Assembly (NCBI GenBank): GCA_018985225.1
Contig: JADGIF010000121.1
Coordinates: forward strand, 1 to 18,841
Length of the DNA stretch: 18,841 nucleotides
Source: Amoeboradix gromovi
Taxonomy: Eukaryota > Sanchytriomycota > Sanchytriomycetes > Sanchytriales > Sanchytriaceae
Direction of reading: 5' to 3'
Within the stretch, counting starts at the first letter, position 1. Each line of letters begins with the position of its first letter. Below, one piece after another: positions 8,604 through 16,051 of this stretch. The position numbers and the translations under genes were made by a program. The notes under the pieces are model-generated. The model saw only the letters and a program-made list of their open reading frames with translations. It did no database searches and was not told the origin of the DNA.

Positions 8604-9423
8604 TCTTTCTTTTTCTGTGTTTAAATGATGCGCCTACTGAAGTGGCGGTTGATTTTCTTTTCAGCTGATTACACATCTCAGATACAGAGGGCTTTATTAA
8701 TTGCTGCAATGGTGAAGAGACTGTTGGTTCTTCTATTTCCTCCTCACCAAATAGAGCATCAAATACATTCTTGTTTGGTCTAATTGTTGCATAATCGTAA
8801 TCTGAATCTACAGATTCCGCCTTTTCGATTTCAACTGGCTCAAAAATCGGTTTTGTAAAATTAATTTTAAAGAGTTTGCATAAGCACTCATTCGGCTTGA
8901 ATTCATGAATAGACCTGCTAGATTTGTTAATTTCAGTAGCAGTTTTTATACTTGATGCTTCTTCTTCTGTTTTTTTATGTTCAAATCCATCAAGTTTTTT
9001 GGTATATAGTAGTGCAGCATTTTTGAATTTTAACAACTTATCACTAAATTCAAGAGGTTTTGAGTGAATGCAGTCTGCTAGATACTGTTTATAATCTGCG
9101 TATTCTGTGCTTCCATAGGGAATAATTCCCTGTAGAGCCAATAATGCTCGGGTGGGATCCACGATATGGGCAGTATTATTCTCCATTACAACACTCGCTT
9201 CTACAGACTTGACTTTAAAACCCTTTGGAACAATTGGTCGATTTACACTTACAGACAATGGTGGGCCAAGTATGTAATTACAATTGTTGCCTTTTGGAAA
9301 AATCACGTTTGCGGGAGTTTGGAGCAACGGTATTTCTCTGCGATTTCCATATATATGCAGCATGTTCATTTTTATCAAAGTGGTAATATTTGGGAAGTCA
9401 TCTTCATCATAATAATCACCCAT
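8599..9423 (-). CDS. Uncharacterised protein with a GPATCH1-like C-terminal tail
   Basis: A 274-residue protein starting at an ATG followed by an acidic segment (GDYYDEDDF). Two segments recall the C-terminal half of GPATCH1/TGH, a spliceosome-associated G-patch protein: FKPNECLCKLFKI (about 175-187) resembles the WxPxxLLCKRFN motif, and NKNVFDALFGEEE (about 216-228) resembles the DLFKAIF motif. The protein ends in a strongly basic tail (KHRKRKK), fitting a nuclear location. No G-patch (the Gly-rich alpha-helix/loop) is visible, nor the N-terminal GPATCH1 domain, so it would be a much reduced member or a different RNA-processing protein. The assignment is weak; the gene itself is well supported by length and composition. 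Confidence 0.75.
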   Translation of the reverse strand: MGDYYDEDDFPNITTLIKMNMLHIYGNRREIPLLQTPANVIFPKGNNCNYILGPPLSVSVNRPIVPKGFKVKSVEASVVMENNTAHIVDPTRALLALQGIIPYGSTEYADYKQYLADCIHSKPLEFSDKLLKFKNAALLYTKKLDGFEHKKTEEEASSIKTATEINKSSRSIHEFKPNECLCKLFKINFTKPIFEPVEIEKAESVDSDYDYATIRPNKNVFDALFGEEEIEEPTVSSPLQQLIKPSVSEMCNQLKRKSTATSVGASFKHRKRKK

Positions 9424-9506
9424 AAAAAAAGTAGAGTGGAACCGGGGGGAGGGTGATATGAATCAAATATTGCAAAACCGGAAGCATAAGTTCATTTAAC
9501 TATCGG

Positions 9507-9660
9507 TCTGCTAGAAAATCAAGAATTTCCACAAAGAGAATAATAAAGCCATCTTTCCCTTTACAATGGCTGCTCACGCTTCCACAACCCTGAAGCAGGA
9601 TTGAATAAGGATGTATTTAAGTATAAATAGGACCCATTCTAACAAAATGTCCTCATTTCT
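9507..9660 (-). pseudogene. Third Fanzor 3'-end remnant
   Basis: The minus strand aligns with about 186-332 of the first copy: the AT(C)CTTATTCAATCC block, CAGGGT, GGAAGCGTGAGCAGCC against GAAAGCGCGAGCAATA, and GAAATTCTTGATTTTCT against GAAATTCTCGATTTTCT. The part matching the RuvC-III codons carries stops and lacks the motif. It lies in the divergent promoter region between the GPATCH1-tail-like gene and the NAD(P)H-hydrate epimerase gene. Homology to the other two copies is seen by eye over about 150 bases. Confidence 0.7.
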
Positions 9661-10512
9661 AGGTAGGGGAACGCATGGAAACCGCCGTAGGAACCCTAGA
9701 TCTTGGTATCATCAGATACGAAATAAAGACATCTAGATAGAATATGAAACGGTTTTCGGTTGGGATGTTGCAACATATACTAAGCGCTAATCAGCCTAGC
9801 GATTCTGAAAGATACATTGCCAGTGAGTTTTTCATATTTTGAAAAGGCTCAAATGCATATTGTGGGACTAACACATCTTTCCAGGTGGTCCTCCGACTTG
9901 GAGTTGGGGACATCTTCGGAAATTAGGTCCCTAACAGTCACTATCCGCTTACAATTATAGCTTTTTATGTGAGTAGCTTCAAATTGCTTTTCTTCCGGGT
10001 GCAATACATATATTAAATCTACTGTGCGTCTAGTTTGCAGCGAAAGACTCTGCAGCAATTCATAAGCAAGACAATCTCTTGCATTATAGGGAAATTACAT
10101 TTACAACTACAAGTGCTTTAAATCATTATGCCTGTATGTTTTCTTAATTTTAAAATAGATAAATTAAGCGTTGCTCATCGAACAAAAGACAATACTGTTT
10201 CCACATAGACCTGACCTTCTCAACTCAATAAAAACCTTGTTGCTCTTCAATTGTATCTTTAAACTCTTTCCGATGGTACTAATCTTTGCCTTATGTGCTC
10301 TCAAAGCACATTAATAGACATAACATTCATCATTTTTTCCACTCGTAGAACACTTCCGAAGGGCTAGGGGCAATTGCAACCGTAAAAAATTATCGGTTTT
10401 TAAGCAGCTAGAAAAATCTGAAAAGAGAATATATTGGAGTGATATAGCCCACGGAATCGGAATAAATTGCCTTTCCAATTGCAATCGATAAGTTTGGCAA
10501 ATTTTTTCTGAC
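9661..10512. other. Divergent spacer with decayed coding-like sequence
   Basis: On the minus strand a 69-codon ATG frame (9849-10058) and, further along in a shifted frame, stretches such as KYEKLTGNVSFRIARLISA, interrupted by scattered stops, lead toward the third Fanzor remnant. This position is where the body of that element would be, but I cannot match the translations to Fanzor motifs. The right part (10060-10512) should contain the promoter of the epimerase gene; I see nothing else in it. Confidence 0.4.
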
Positions 10513-11160
10513 ATGCTCTTATCCCAAGAACTTGCAACAAAATTGGATATCATTTTGTTTCAGAGTTTTAGCACAGAAGCGTTGATAGAGGTGGCAGGCC
10601 AAGCATGCGCCATAGCAATTCAAAAGATTTTCAAGCCTCAGAAAGCAACTGTATTGGTGGGGCCTGGAAATAATGGAAATGACGCAATTGTTTGTGCTAG
10701 ATACTTGAAGCTGTTCGGCTACGATGTCAACATTTTGATACCGAAATTAAAAAATCAGAAATTGAGCTCATTAGATGGGTATGACATACCAGTGGATTAC
10801 GAAATAAACTTTGCAAGATTAGACCAGAGCACTTTAATTGTTGATGGACTACTAGGGTTCAGCGCTGCCGGTCCCATCAGAGAACCTTATAAATCATTGA
10901 TAGAGTACATGTGCAGTACAAAAAGTTATTGCGTTTCAATCGATGTTCCCAGTGGTTGGGACGTTTCTTTGGGAGATATATACAGGTCCAATTTTACACC
11001 TGAGATGTTAGTAAGCCTAACAGCTCCAAAGGAATGCACCAAACACTACAACGGAATTCATTTTGTTGGAGGCAGATTCATTAACCCAAAATTACAAAAA
11101 GAATTTGGTATACACATAGATTATCTTGGTGGGGAACTAGTTAAGCGGATAGACAAATAA
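10513..11160 (+). CDS. NAXE: NAD(P)H-hydrate epimerase (YjeF N-terminal type)
   Basis: A 215-residue enzyme that interconverts the R and S forms of damaged, hydrated NAD(P)H so that the partner dehydratase can repair it. The substrate/cation site GPGNNGND is at 50-57, followed by CARYLKLFGYDV. VDGLLGFSAAG with Asp111, then SIDVPSGWDV (142-151), LISLTAPK-like VSLTAPKECTKHYNG and VGGRF complete the family pattern. In GNNGND an Asn replaces the usual second Gly before Asp. The loop before the central DAIFGF strand is about ten residues shorter than in the human enzyme. The ATG at 10513 places LSQELATKLD at the N-terminus, matching the family domain start; there is no targeting extension, so it is probably cytosolic. 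AATAAA at 11156-11161 overlaps its stop. Confidence 0.93.
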   Translation: MLLSQELATKLDIILFQSFSTEALIEVAGQACAIAIQKIFKPQKATVLVGPGNNGNDAIVCARYLKLFGYDVNILIPKLKNQKLSSLDGYDIPVDYEINFARLDQSTLIVDGLLGFSAAGPIREPYKSLIEYMCSTKSYCVSIDVPSGWDVSLGDIYRSNFTPEMLVSLTAPKECTKHYNGIHFVGGRFINPKLQKEFGIHIDYLGGELVKRIDK

Positions 11161-11162
11161 AT

Positions 11163-13673
11163 TTAGTGGTTTTCCATCCATTGTTCAATGTCCTTAATCT
11201 TTTCTCCTGTAAGCAATTTAGGTCTAAAATCTTTAGGTTTAAATCTGGGCCAGTATACTAACGCACATCTGAACACAGAAATTATACGGATTATAGAAGA
11301 TATGAGCTTATAAATTGGAAAAGTAAGAATTGTGGTTAGCGATATGCGAATATCTGGTCTGTTTCTACAGCTTATGTAGTTCCATGCCAAAATAGAGCCA
11401 GTATTTAAAATTAGCATAGAAGAGAAGGTTATGCCAAATACACCGGGCTCGTGTGTCATGTAAAATACGATCCCTGGAATTTTCAGCCAATCAATGAGAT
11501 TCGTATATAAACTATACAACTGGAAGAATTTCAACACCAGTGTCTGAAATGGGCTATTTTTAACATAGCCAAAGCACAAACATTTTATGTATCTCCAAGT
11601 AAGCATATGTTCTGCAAAATCCCAACTGCGAACACGCTGATTATAGTAATTAGGAGATGGTCCTAAAATAGAAGCCGGGGTGGCTGTGTTAACAACAGCA
11701 TCTGCATAATATCCTAGTCTGTAACCACGTCTAGTTAGCCACATACCCATCTTAACATCATCTGCATAGAATATAGCGTCATGATCAATTAGAATCTTCA
11801 AAAGAATTTCTTTATCCCATAAACTTATAGCACCGTGAGGATACATGACAGAGCTGTATTGATCCTGGAATATTTTAACAAAATCAGACACTTTATACTC
11901 CATATCTTGCCATTTAGTCCATAAAACCTTTTGCTTACCTTTGTTGTCCACCCCTCGTATTCCTATAACAAGAGCCTTTGTATTTCCTTCAATTCTTTCA
12001 ACCGGAAATCGCAAATGTGGACTAATTGTCACGTCATCATCGATTATCATGATATGTTTAATATCGTTTCTTTCCTTCACTATTTGGCGAACTGCAAGGT
12101 ATTGAGCTAAAGTTTTACTTCCAATATTGTTCCATCTATAATTTATTTTGGGGTGCATTTTTTTAATTACCTCCAAAGTGTCGTCCATTGGTTTTTTTTC
12201 GTTACCATTATCAGCTATAAAAATGTTTTGAGGCTCCAAATGAACTAAAGCTGCTCGAAGGGTTTCGGAAATGGCTTCTGAACTTTTGTGGCACGTTATT
12301 ATTAAGGCAATTGAGGGGTTCTCTTTGTTATTCCTTTGTTTCTTTGGAAGTGGTGGATATCTGCACAGTAGAACGCATGCTAGCACTACACTGGGATCTA
12401 TCATCAGAAATTGCACCAGCAAAAGAGATGCATTAATTGAGCAAAACTGAGAAAGGATATCATACCCTGAAGGAATAACAGTGAATCCGGAAAGGAAAGT
12501 GCCGACAAAGGCATATAAAACGTACAAAAAGATTTTGCGCCGAGTTAAGGGAATGAAGAAAGGCTTAATGTTAAAAATGCTGACAACGAATTTGAAATCG
12601 ATGGCTGTCAAAAAATAGAGTTCTTCTTTTAGAGTTGCAGGTTCATAAAAGTCTTCCTCGCTATCTGTTATGTTGTTTTTATGTCCGATAAGATTTGTTG
12701 ATATCAAATCATGCAACCTGCTTTCAGAAGCGGTTTTCTTGTTAAGTCGCTGAGATCCATTCAGCCGTAATTTATCTACTTCATGTTTATATTGTCTAGG
12801 CTCCCTTTTAAGTGAAGTAGACTTATTTTCAGATTCTACTCGTCGCTTTCTAGGCCCAGTTTTTAAATACTCCTCAGAGGCAAAAGTTTCCTGTAAATTT
12901 TGCATGCTACTCATAGGTAGATCTTTAGTAATTCTAACACCCTGCGGACCGGTCTTTAAAAACGGATTTGTGTTAACTTCACTTTGGAGGCCGTAGAGGC
13001 TTCCCATCACCAATGGAGCTTTCTCAGTATACCGTGCCTGCTCTTTTGATTTATGTTCCCTGATTAGTGGTAATCTAGCTGTACCAGATTCCATTTCGTA
13101 AGGTTGAACTTCATTTCTAAAATTTCTTGTATTTTGGGCAGTTTTTGACTCATTCTTAAGCCTAGTTAACATCAAAGGCTCCGCAAACTCTTCAATTATT
13201 ACTTTACGCTTAGTCTGTGGATACTCATTGGTTGTAGAGCTGATGTTATTTAGTTTTGGCAATTGCCCGTCAGACAAAACGCTTCGGCTCTCGCCTTTTT
13301 TATCTTTCAAAATAAGCAGCTTAGTCAGAATGCTTACAAAGTCAATGAGAACATGTTCTTTTGGGGATGAAAATAATACATGTTCGTTCGCTGTTTTTAC
13401 TTCGCATTTAAACTTTTTGCTGTCGGAAATCTCAGCGTCCTCGATAGAACGCGTAACTTTTAATATATCTTCTATTAAAATTGTTCTAGTGCCACGGGAA
13501 GACAAACAAACGAGCTGCTGTCGATAAACCTGCACCAATTGTGAGACCAATTTACCGTTTGTCTCCATATAAAGATTACCTTCCCATTTAATGTATTTCA
13601 GCTGGTCCCCAGAGTCCGCCCTTCTTATTTCTGCCAAATTTTCTGGATAAACTTGTACCTTTTTTTTGAACAT
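11163..13673 (-). CDS. GT2 polysaccharide synthase with N-terminal PH-like domain
   Basis: An 836-residue membrane protein. Residues about 20-122 have the look of a PH domain: WEGNLYME, strands, then a closing helix in HVLFSSPKEHVLIDFVSIL. A long charged, probably disordered linker (125-345) follows. Two membrane segments (about 381-400 and 416-436) precede a family 2 glycosyltransferase: IALIITCHKSSE, IADNG, IMIIDDDVTI with the DDD at 545-547 (nucleotide-sugar/metal), YADDVKMGMWLTRRG at 636-650, and QRVRSW at 679-684 (processive Q/RxxRW motif). Several membrane helices close the protein (about 711-808). The family includes hyaluronan/chitin-synthase-like enzymes and fungal Cps1/GT2 proteins that polymerise sugars across the plasma membrane; the sugar cannot be told. 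Its stop is 2 bp from that of the epimerase gene. Confidence 0.85.
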   Translation of the reverse strand: MFKKKVQVYPENLAEIRRADSGDQLKYIKWEGNLYMETNGKLVSQLVQVYRQQLVCLSSRGTRTILIEDILKVTRSIEDAEISDSKKFKCEVKTANEHVLFSSPKEHVLIDFVSILTKLLILKDKKGESRSVLSDGQLPKLNNISSTTNEYPQTKRKVIIEEFAEPLMLTRLKNESKTAQNTRNFRNEVQPYEMESGTARLPLIREHKSKEQARYTEKAPLVMGSLYGLQSEVNTNPFLKTGPQGVRITKDLPMSSMQNLQETFASEEYLKTGPRKRRVESENKSTSLKREPRQYKHEVDKLRLNGSQRLNKKTASESRLHDLISTNLIGHKNNITDSEEDFYEPATLKEELYFLTAIDFKFVVSIFNIKPFFIPLTRRKIFLYVLYAFVGTFLSGFTVIPSGYDILSQFCSINASLLLVQFLMIDPSVVLACVLLCRYPPLPKKQRNNKENPSIALIITCHKSSEAISETLRAALVHLEPQNIFIADNGNEKKPMDDTLEVIKKMHPKINYRWNNIGSKTLAQYLAVRQIVKERNDIKHIMIIDDDVTISPHLRFPVERIEGNTKALVIGIRGVDNKGKQKVLWTKWQDMEYKVSDFVKIFQDQYSSVMYPHGAISLWDKEILLKILIDHDAIFYADDVKMGMWLTRRGYRLGYYADAVVNTATPASILGPSPNYYNQRVRSWDFAEHMLTWRYIKCLCFGYVKNSPFQTLVLKFFQLYSLYTNLIDWLKIPGIVFYMTHEPGVFGITFSSMLILNTGSILAWNYISCRNRPDIRISLTTILTFPIYKLISSIIRIISVFRCALVYWPRFKPKDFRPKLLTGEKIKDIEQWMENH

Positions 13674-13786
13674 GAGTGACAGATTATCTCGGTTCTTGTA
13701 TTGTGGCTTTTTAAAAATATCAGTTTAATAAAAGTACTGAAGCAAAATTGATTCAAGTGAAATTTCACGAACTCACACAATAGGAG
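13674..13786. promoter_or_regulatory. Compact divergent promoter region
   Basis: Only 113 bp separate the start codons of the GT2 synthase (-) and the Zim17 gene (+), so both promoters must lie here or in the genes. The stretch contains a TTTTTAAAAATA-like AT-rich element near 13710 but I see no decisive TATA box. Confidence 0.4.
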
Positions 13787-13999
13787 ATGTTTATTCGGAC
13801 AGCTCTACATTTACAGAAAATTACTTTGGGAGCAGTGCAACCTAAATACCTGCTGAACTTCAAATGCAAGATTTGCGATTCACAGAACCAGTATGTTGTT
13901 AATAAAGTATCTTACGAAAAGGGATTGGTTCTTTGTAGTTGCAAGAACTGCCAAAATAGACATATAATCAAAGATAATATTAAATGGCTATCAGGTTAA
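13787..13999 (+). CDS. ZIM17: Zim17/Tim15/DNLZ-type mitochondrial Hsp70 escort protein
   Basis: A 70-residue protein. After a short basic/hydrophobic N-terminus (FIRTALHLQKITLGAV, plausible mitochondrial presequence) comes a complete DNL-type zinc finger: FKCKICDSQ (Cys27, Cys30), KVSYEKGLVLC, SCKNCQNRHIIKDNIKW (Cys52, Cys55). In yeast and animals this small protein binds mitochondrial Hsp70 in the matrix and keeps it soluble, supporting import and Fe-S assembly. The usual DNL signature is present as DNIKW. It is much shorter than yeast Zim17 but the whole zinc ribbon is kept, so it is probably a minimal functional form. Confidence 0.9.
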   Translation: MFIRTALHLQKITLGAVQPKYLLNFKCKICDSQNQYVVNKVSYEKGLVLCSCKNCQNRHIIKDNIKWLSG

Positions 14000-14009
14000 T
14001 AAATTTATT
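13998..14009. terminator. Palindromic bidirectional polyadenylation signal
   Basis: AATAAATTTATT is a perfect 12-bp palindrome made of one AATAAA per strand. The plus copy overlaps the ZIM17 stop (TAA at 13997-13999); the minus copy lies 11 bp beyond the stop of the converging small gene. Confidence 0.7.
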
Positions 14010-14020
14010 TACATTTGTTA

Positions 14021-14251
14021 TTAACGACAACATGGATGGTCATCTTCATGAAAGGTGGACTCTAGTAAGACGATTTTATCTTCCGCATGGATGAATATAT
14101 CAGTTGGAACAGTTCTAAGTACTATACATTGCTCGGTAAATGGCAGAGGCGTGGAAAAATAACCATTGCTTGATTCACATTCAGGCATAAAAGAAACCAT
14201 TACTGCTTTAAGGGGAATTTTGCCTCGTCTTTTGTTTAGCTGACATTGCAC
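14021..14251 (-). CDS. Small unrecognised protein, 5' end uncertain
   Basis: The frame is open for 76 codons from a GTG and contains an internal ATG at codon 18 (about 59 residues if used). Composition looks genuine (SSNGYFSTPLPFTEQCIVLR, PTDIFIHAEDKIVLLES), ending His/Asp-rich then PCCR. I know no matching family. On the minus strand just upstream, an ATG (near 14313) begins a short exon ending at a GTAAAT donor. Joining this to the CAG acceptor inside codons 3-4 of the frame would give an intron of about 43 nt and a protein starting MKGMLVLKTK. That model is inference. Its polyadenylation signal is the shared palindrome at 13998-14009. Confidence 0.5.
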   Translation of the reverse strand: MQCQLNKRRGKIPLKAVMVSFMPECESSNGYFSTPLPFTEQCIVLRTVPTDIFIHAEDKIVLLESTFHEDDHPCCR

Positions 14252-14428
14252 ATGAAAACTAATTTATAAATCGCCAATTTACAAATTTCGTCTTAAGTAC
14301 AAGCATCCCTTTCATGAGCAAACTTTTGGATGAATTAATTAAATTTTAATTTAACAATTCTCTCCAATCATTTTTACTGATTTTGATCTAAATAAAAATC
14401 CATACTGCTACCCCATTCGTAACGAGAA
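14252..14428. promoter_or_regulatory. Divergent intergenic region
   Basis: About 177 bp, very AT-rich (TTAATTAAATTTTAATTTAA near 14335-14355), between the small unknown gene (-) and the kinase (+). It probably holds both promoters and perhaps a first exon of the minus-strand gene. Confidence 0.4.
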
Positions 14429-15586
14429 ATGCCGCTTTTTGAAAAACTGCGAGAGAAATTCAAACACATTAAACTTGATGAGGATGAGGAGTCCAAGCTG
14501 GCTGCTAATTCTGCTATAAATAGGTTAGATTCGACAAATATAATCAGTCCCAAGGATATGCTTTTTCCGATTGAACCAAGAGAAAGAAGACTCTCTCAAC
14601 AGTTTCCTGTCGAATACTTCTATTCTATTAAAGAGACTCTCGGTCAGGGAACTTTTGCTAAAGTAGTCACAGTTTTAGATAAACAAACGAAAGAAGAATT
14701 TGCCATGAAGGTAATTGATAAACAGAAATTAGCAGGTAGAAAAATTAGCATACGAGAAGAAATTAGTATCATGAGAAAGGTGTCGCATCCCAACATTCTT
14801 TCACTTAGGAAAGAGAAATCTATTTTTGAGACTCCTCAACACTATTATCTCGTTATGCCTATCGCTCGTGGTGGGGAGTTATTCCAAGAAATAGTAGGAA
14901 GAGGATCTTTTACCGAATCTGATGCCAGACTTGTTATGAACCAGATTATAAACGGAGTATTTTATTTACACTCTCAAAATATCGTTCATCGTGATATCAA
15001 ACCTGAAAACCTGTTACTCACAGAGAAGTTACCTATTGGAAATGTCATGATCACTGATTTTGGATTGAGCAAAGTACTTGCAAATGATGACTTTATGCTT
15101 AAAACTGCTTGTGGAACGTATTTTTGCAATTAACGTAGTCCTGCATATGTAGCACCTGAAGTTATATTAAGAAAGGGATATGGTAAGCCATGTGATGCTT
15201 GGTCAATTGGAATAATTATGTATGTGATGTTATGTGGCTATGTACCCTTTTATGGGGATTCTCAGCAAGCTATATTTTATGAAATTGTAAAGCTGCAGCC
15301 AGAGTTTGATGCTGAATACTGGGGACATGTTTCTAAAGATGCAAAAGATCTAATTTTACGGTTATTAGACAAGGATCCGCAAACGAGAATAACAATGAAG
15401 GAAGCTTTGGAGCATCCATGGATTACATCTAAAGATAAAGGCGCAGAACTAATACAGAACTATCACTGCAATAAGACATTTAAGAAAGCCGTAAACGCTG
15501 TACGAGCTGCAAAAAGAATTCAATCTGCGGCAATGGGAAGAAAAGACAGCAAAGAACATAAAGGGCCTATTGAAGTTGTAAAATAA
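14429..15586 (+). CDS. CMK1: Calcium/calmodulin-dependent protein kinase, two exons
   Basis: Exons 14429-15117 and 15139-15586 encode 378 residues, a cytosolic Ser/Thr kinase of the CaMKI type. The Gly loop GQGTFAKV is at 73-80, the catalytic Lys at 94 (FAMKV), HRDIKPEN at 187-194, DFG at 210-212, and the activation loop TACGTPAYVAPE at about 226-237 (Thr is the usual activating-kinase site). DAWSIGIIMY, CGYVPF and HPWI complete the fold. The C-terminal tail FKKAVNAVRAAKRIQ is a basic amphipathic helix typical of the autoinhibitory/calmodulin-binding segment. Without splicing the frame stops at 15131-15133 exactly inside the activation loop; removing 15118-15138 restores a perfect family match with a split Thr codon. 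No EF hands are present, so calmodulin would be the calcium sensor. Confidence 0.93.
15118..15138 (+). other. 21-nt spliceosomal intron in the kinase gene
   Basis: The insert starts GTATTT and ends TTAACGTAG. It contains an in-frame TAA, and its removal joins AC to T to give the Thr-Pro of ACGTPAYVAPE, invariant in CaM kinases. TTAAC fits a branch-point consensus, with the branch A only a few bases from the terminal AG. Boundaries obey GT-AG. Confidence 0.9.
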
Positions 15587-15601
15587 TAGTAAAATTTATT
15601 T

Positions 15602-16051
15602 TTAATCATTCTGCTCATTTTCATTAAATAAATCCAAATTTGGAATGCCTTTGGAAAACTTCTGAATTTCTTGAAGAAGCACGATAGAAGTGACTAGCTC
15701 GTTCACAAGAAAAGAAGAAACAGGAAGTGTGCAAAATTCCTCGGTAATTGGCGCTTTGTATTCATCAAACCTATTACTGGTAGCAAATAAACATTTTGCT
15801 TTTTCTTTTATACGTTTCCATTCAGATAAGCACTCAAGTCTATCGCGCCTTTTTCGATTGCAAAACCAGATTCTAACCTTCTCACGAATAACGCATCGCT
15901 GTTCAGCGACTTTGGTAATAATTTCAGTCTCCACTTTACCTGAACTTTCGTTATAAGTAGTTTCCAGATAATCCACATCATCTTTACATAAAGTCATTTT
16001 TAGGTTTTTCTTGAGCACCTTTTTACAGGAAAGAATCTTTGATAAATCCAT
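15602..16051 (-). CDS. Divergent homeodomain protein
   Basis: A 149-residue protein. Residues about 15-72 form a homeodomain: DDVDYLETTYNES for helix 1, VETEIITKVAEQRCV for helix 2, and REKVRIWFCNRKRRDRLE for the recognition helix. The invariant Trp, Phe, Asn and Arg of WFxNR are present (62-66). The base-reading position 50 is Cys, as in POU homeodomains, but no POU-specific domain precedes it. The remaining 75 residues have no recognisable domain and end in a hydrophobic then acidic tail. It is probably a nuclear DNA-binding transcription factor. The stop is 15 bp from that of the kinase, and a minus-strand AATAAA (15595-15600) follows directly. Confidence 0.85.
   Translation of the reverse strand: MDLSKILSCKKVLKKNLKMTLCKDDVDYLETTYNESSGKVETEIITKVAEQRCVIREKVRIWFCNRKRRDRLECLSEWKRIKEKAKCLFATSNRFDEYKAPITEEFCTLPVSSFLVNELVTSIVLLQEIQKFSKGIPNLDLFNENEQND

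Noticed and set aside
15118-15138. Sequencing frameshift or pseudogene as the cause of the break in the kinase
   Set aside because: The insert is exactly bounded by GT and AG, has a branch-like TTAAC, and its removal restores invariant residues to the base; the rest of the gene is intact.
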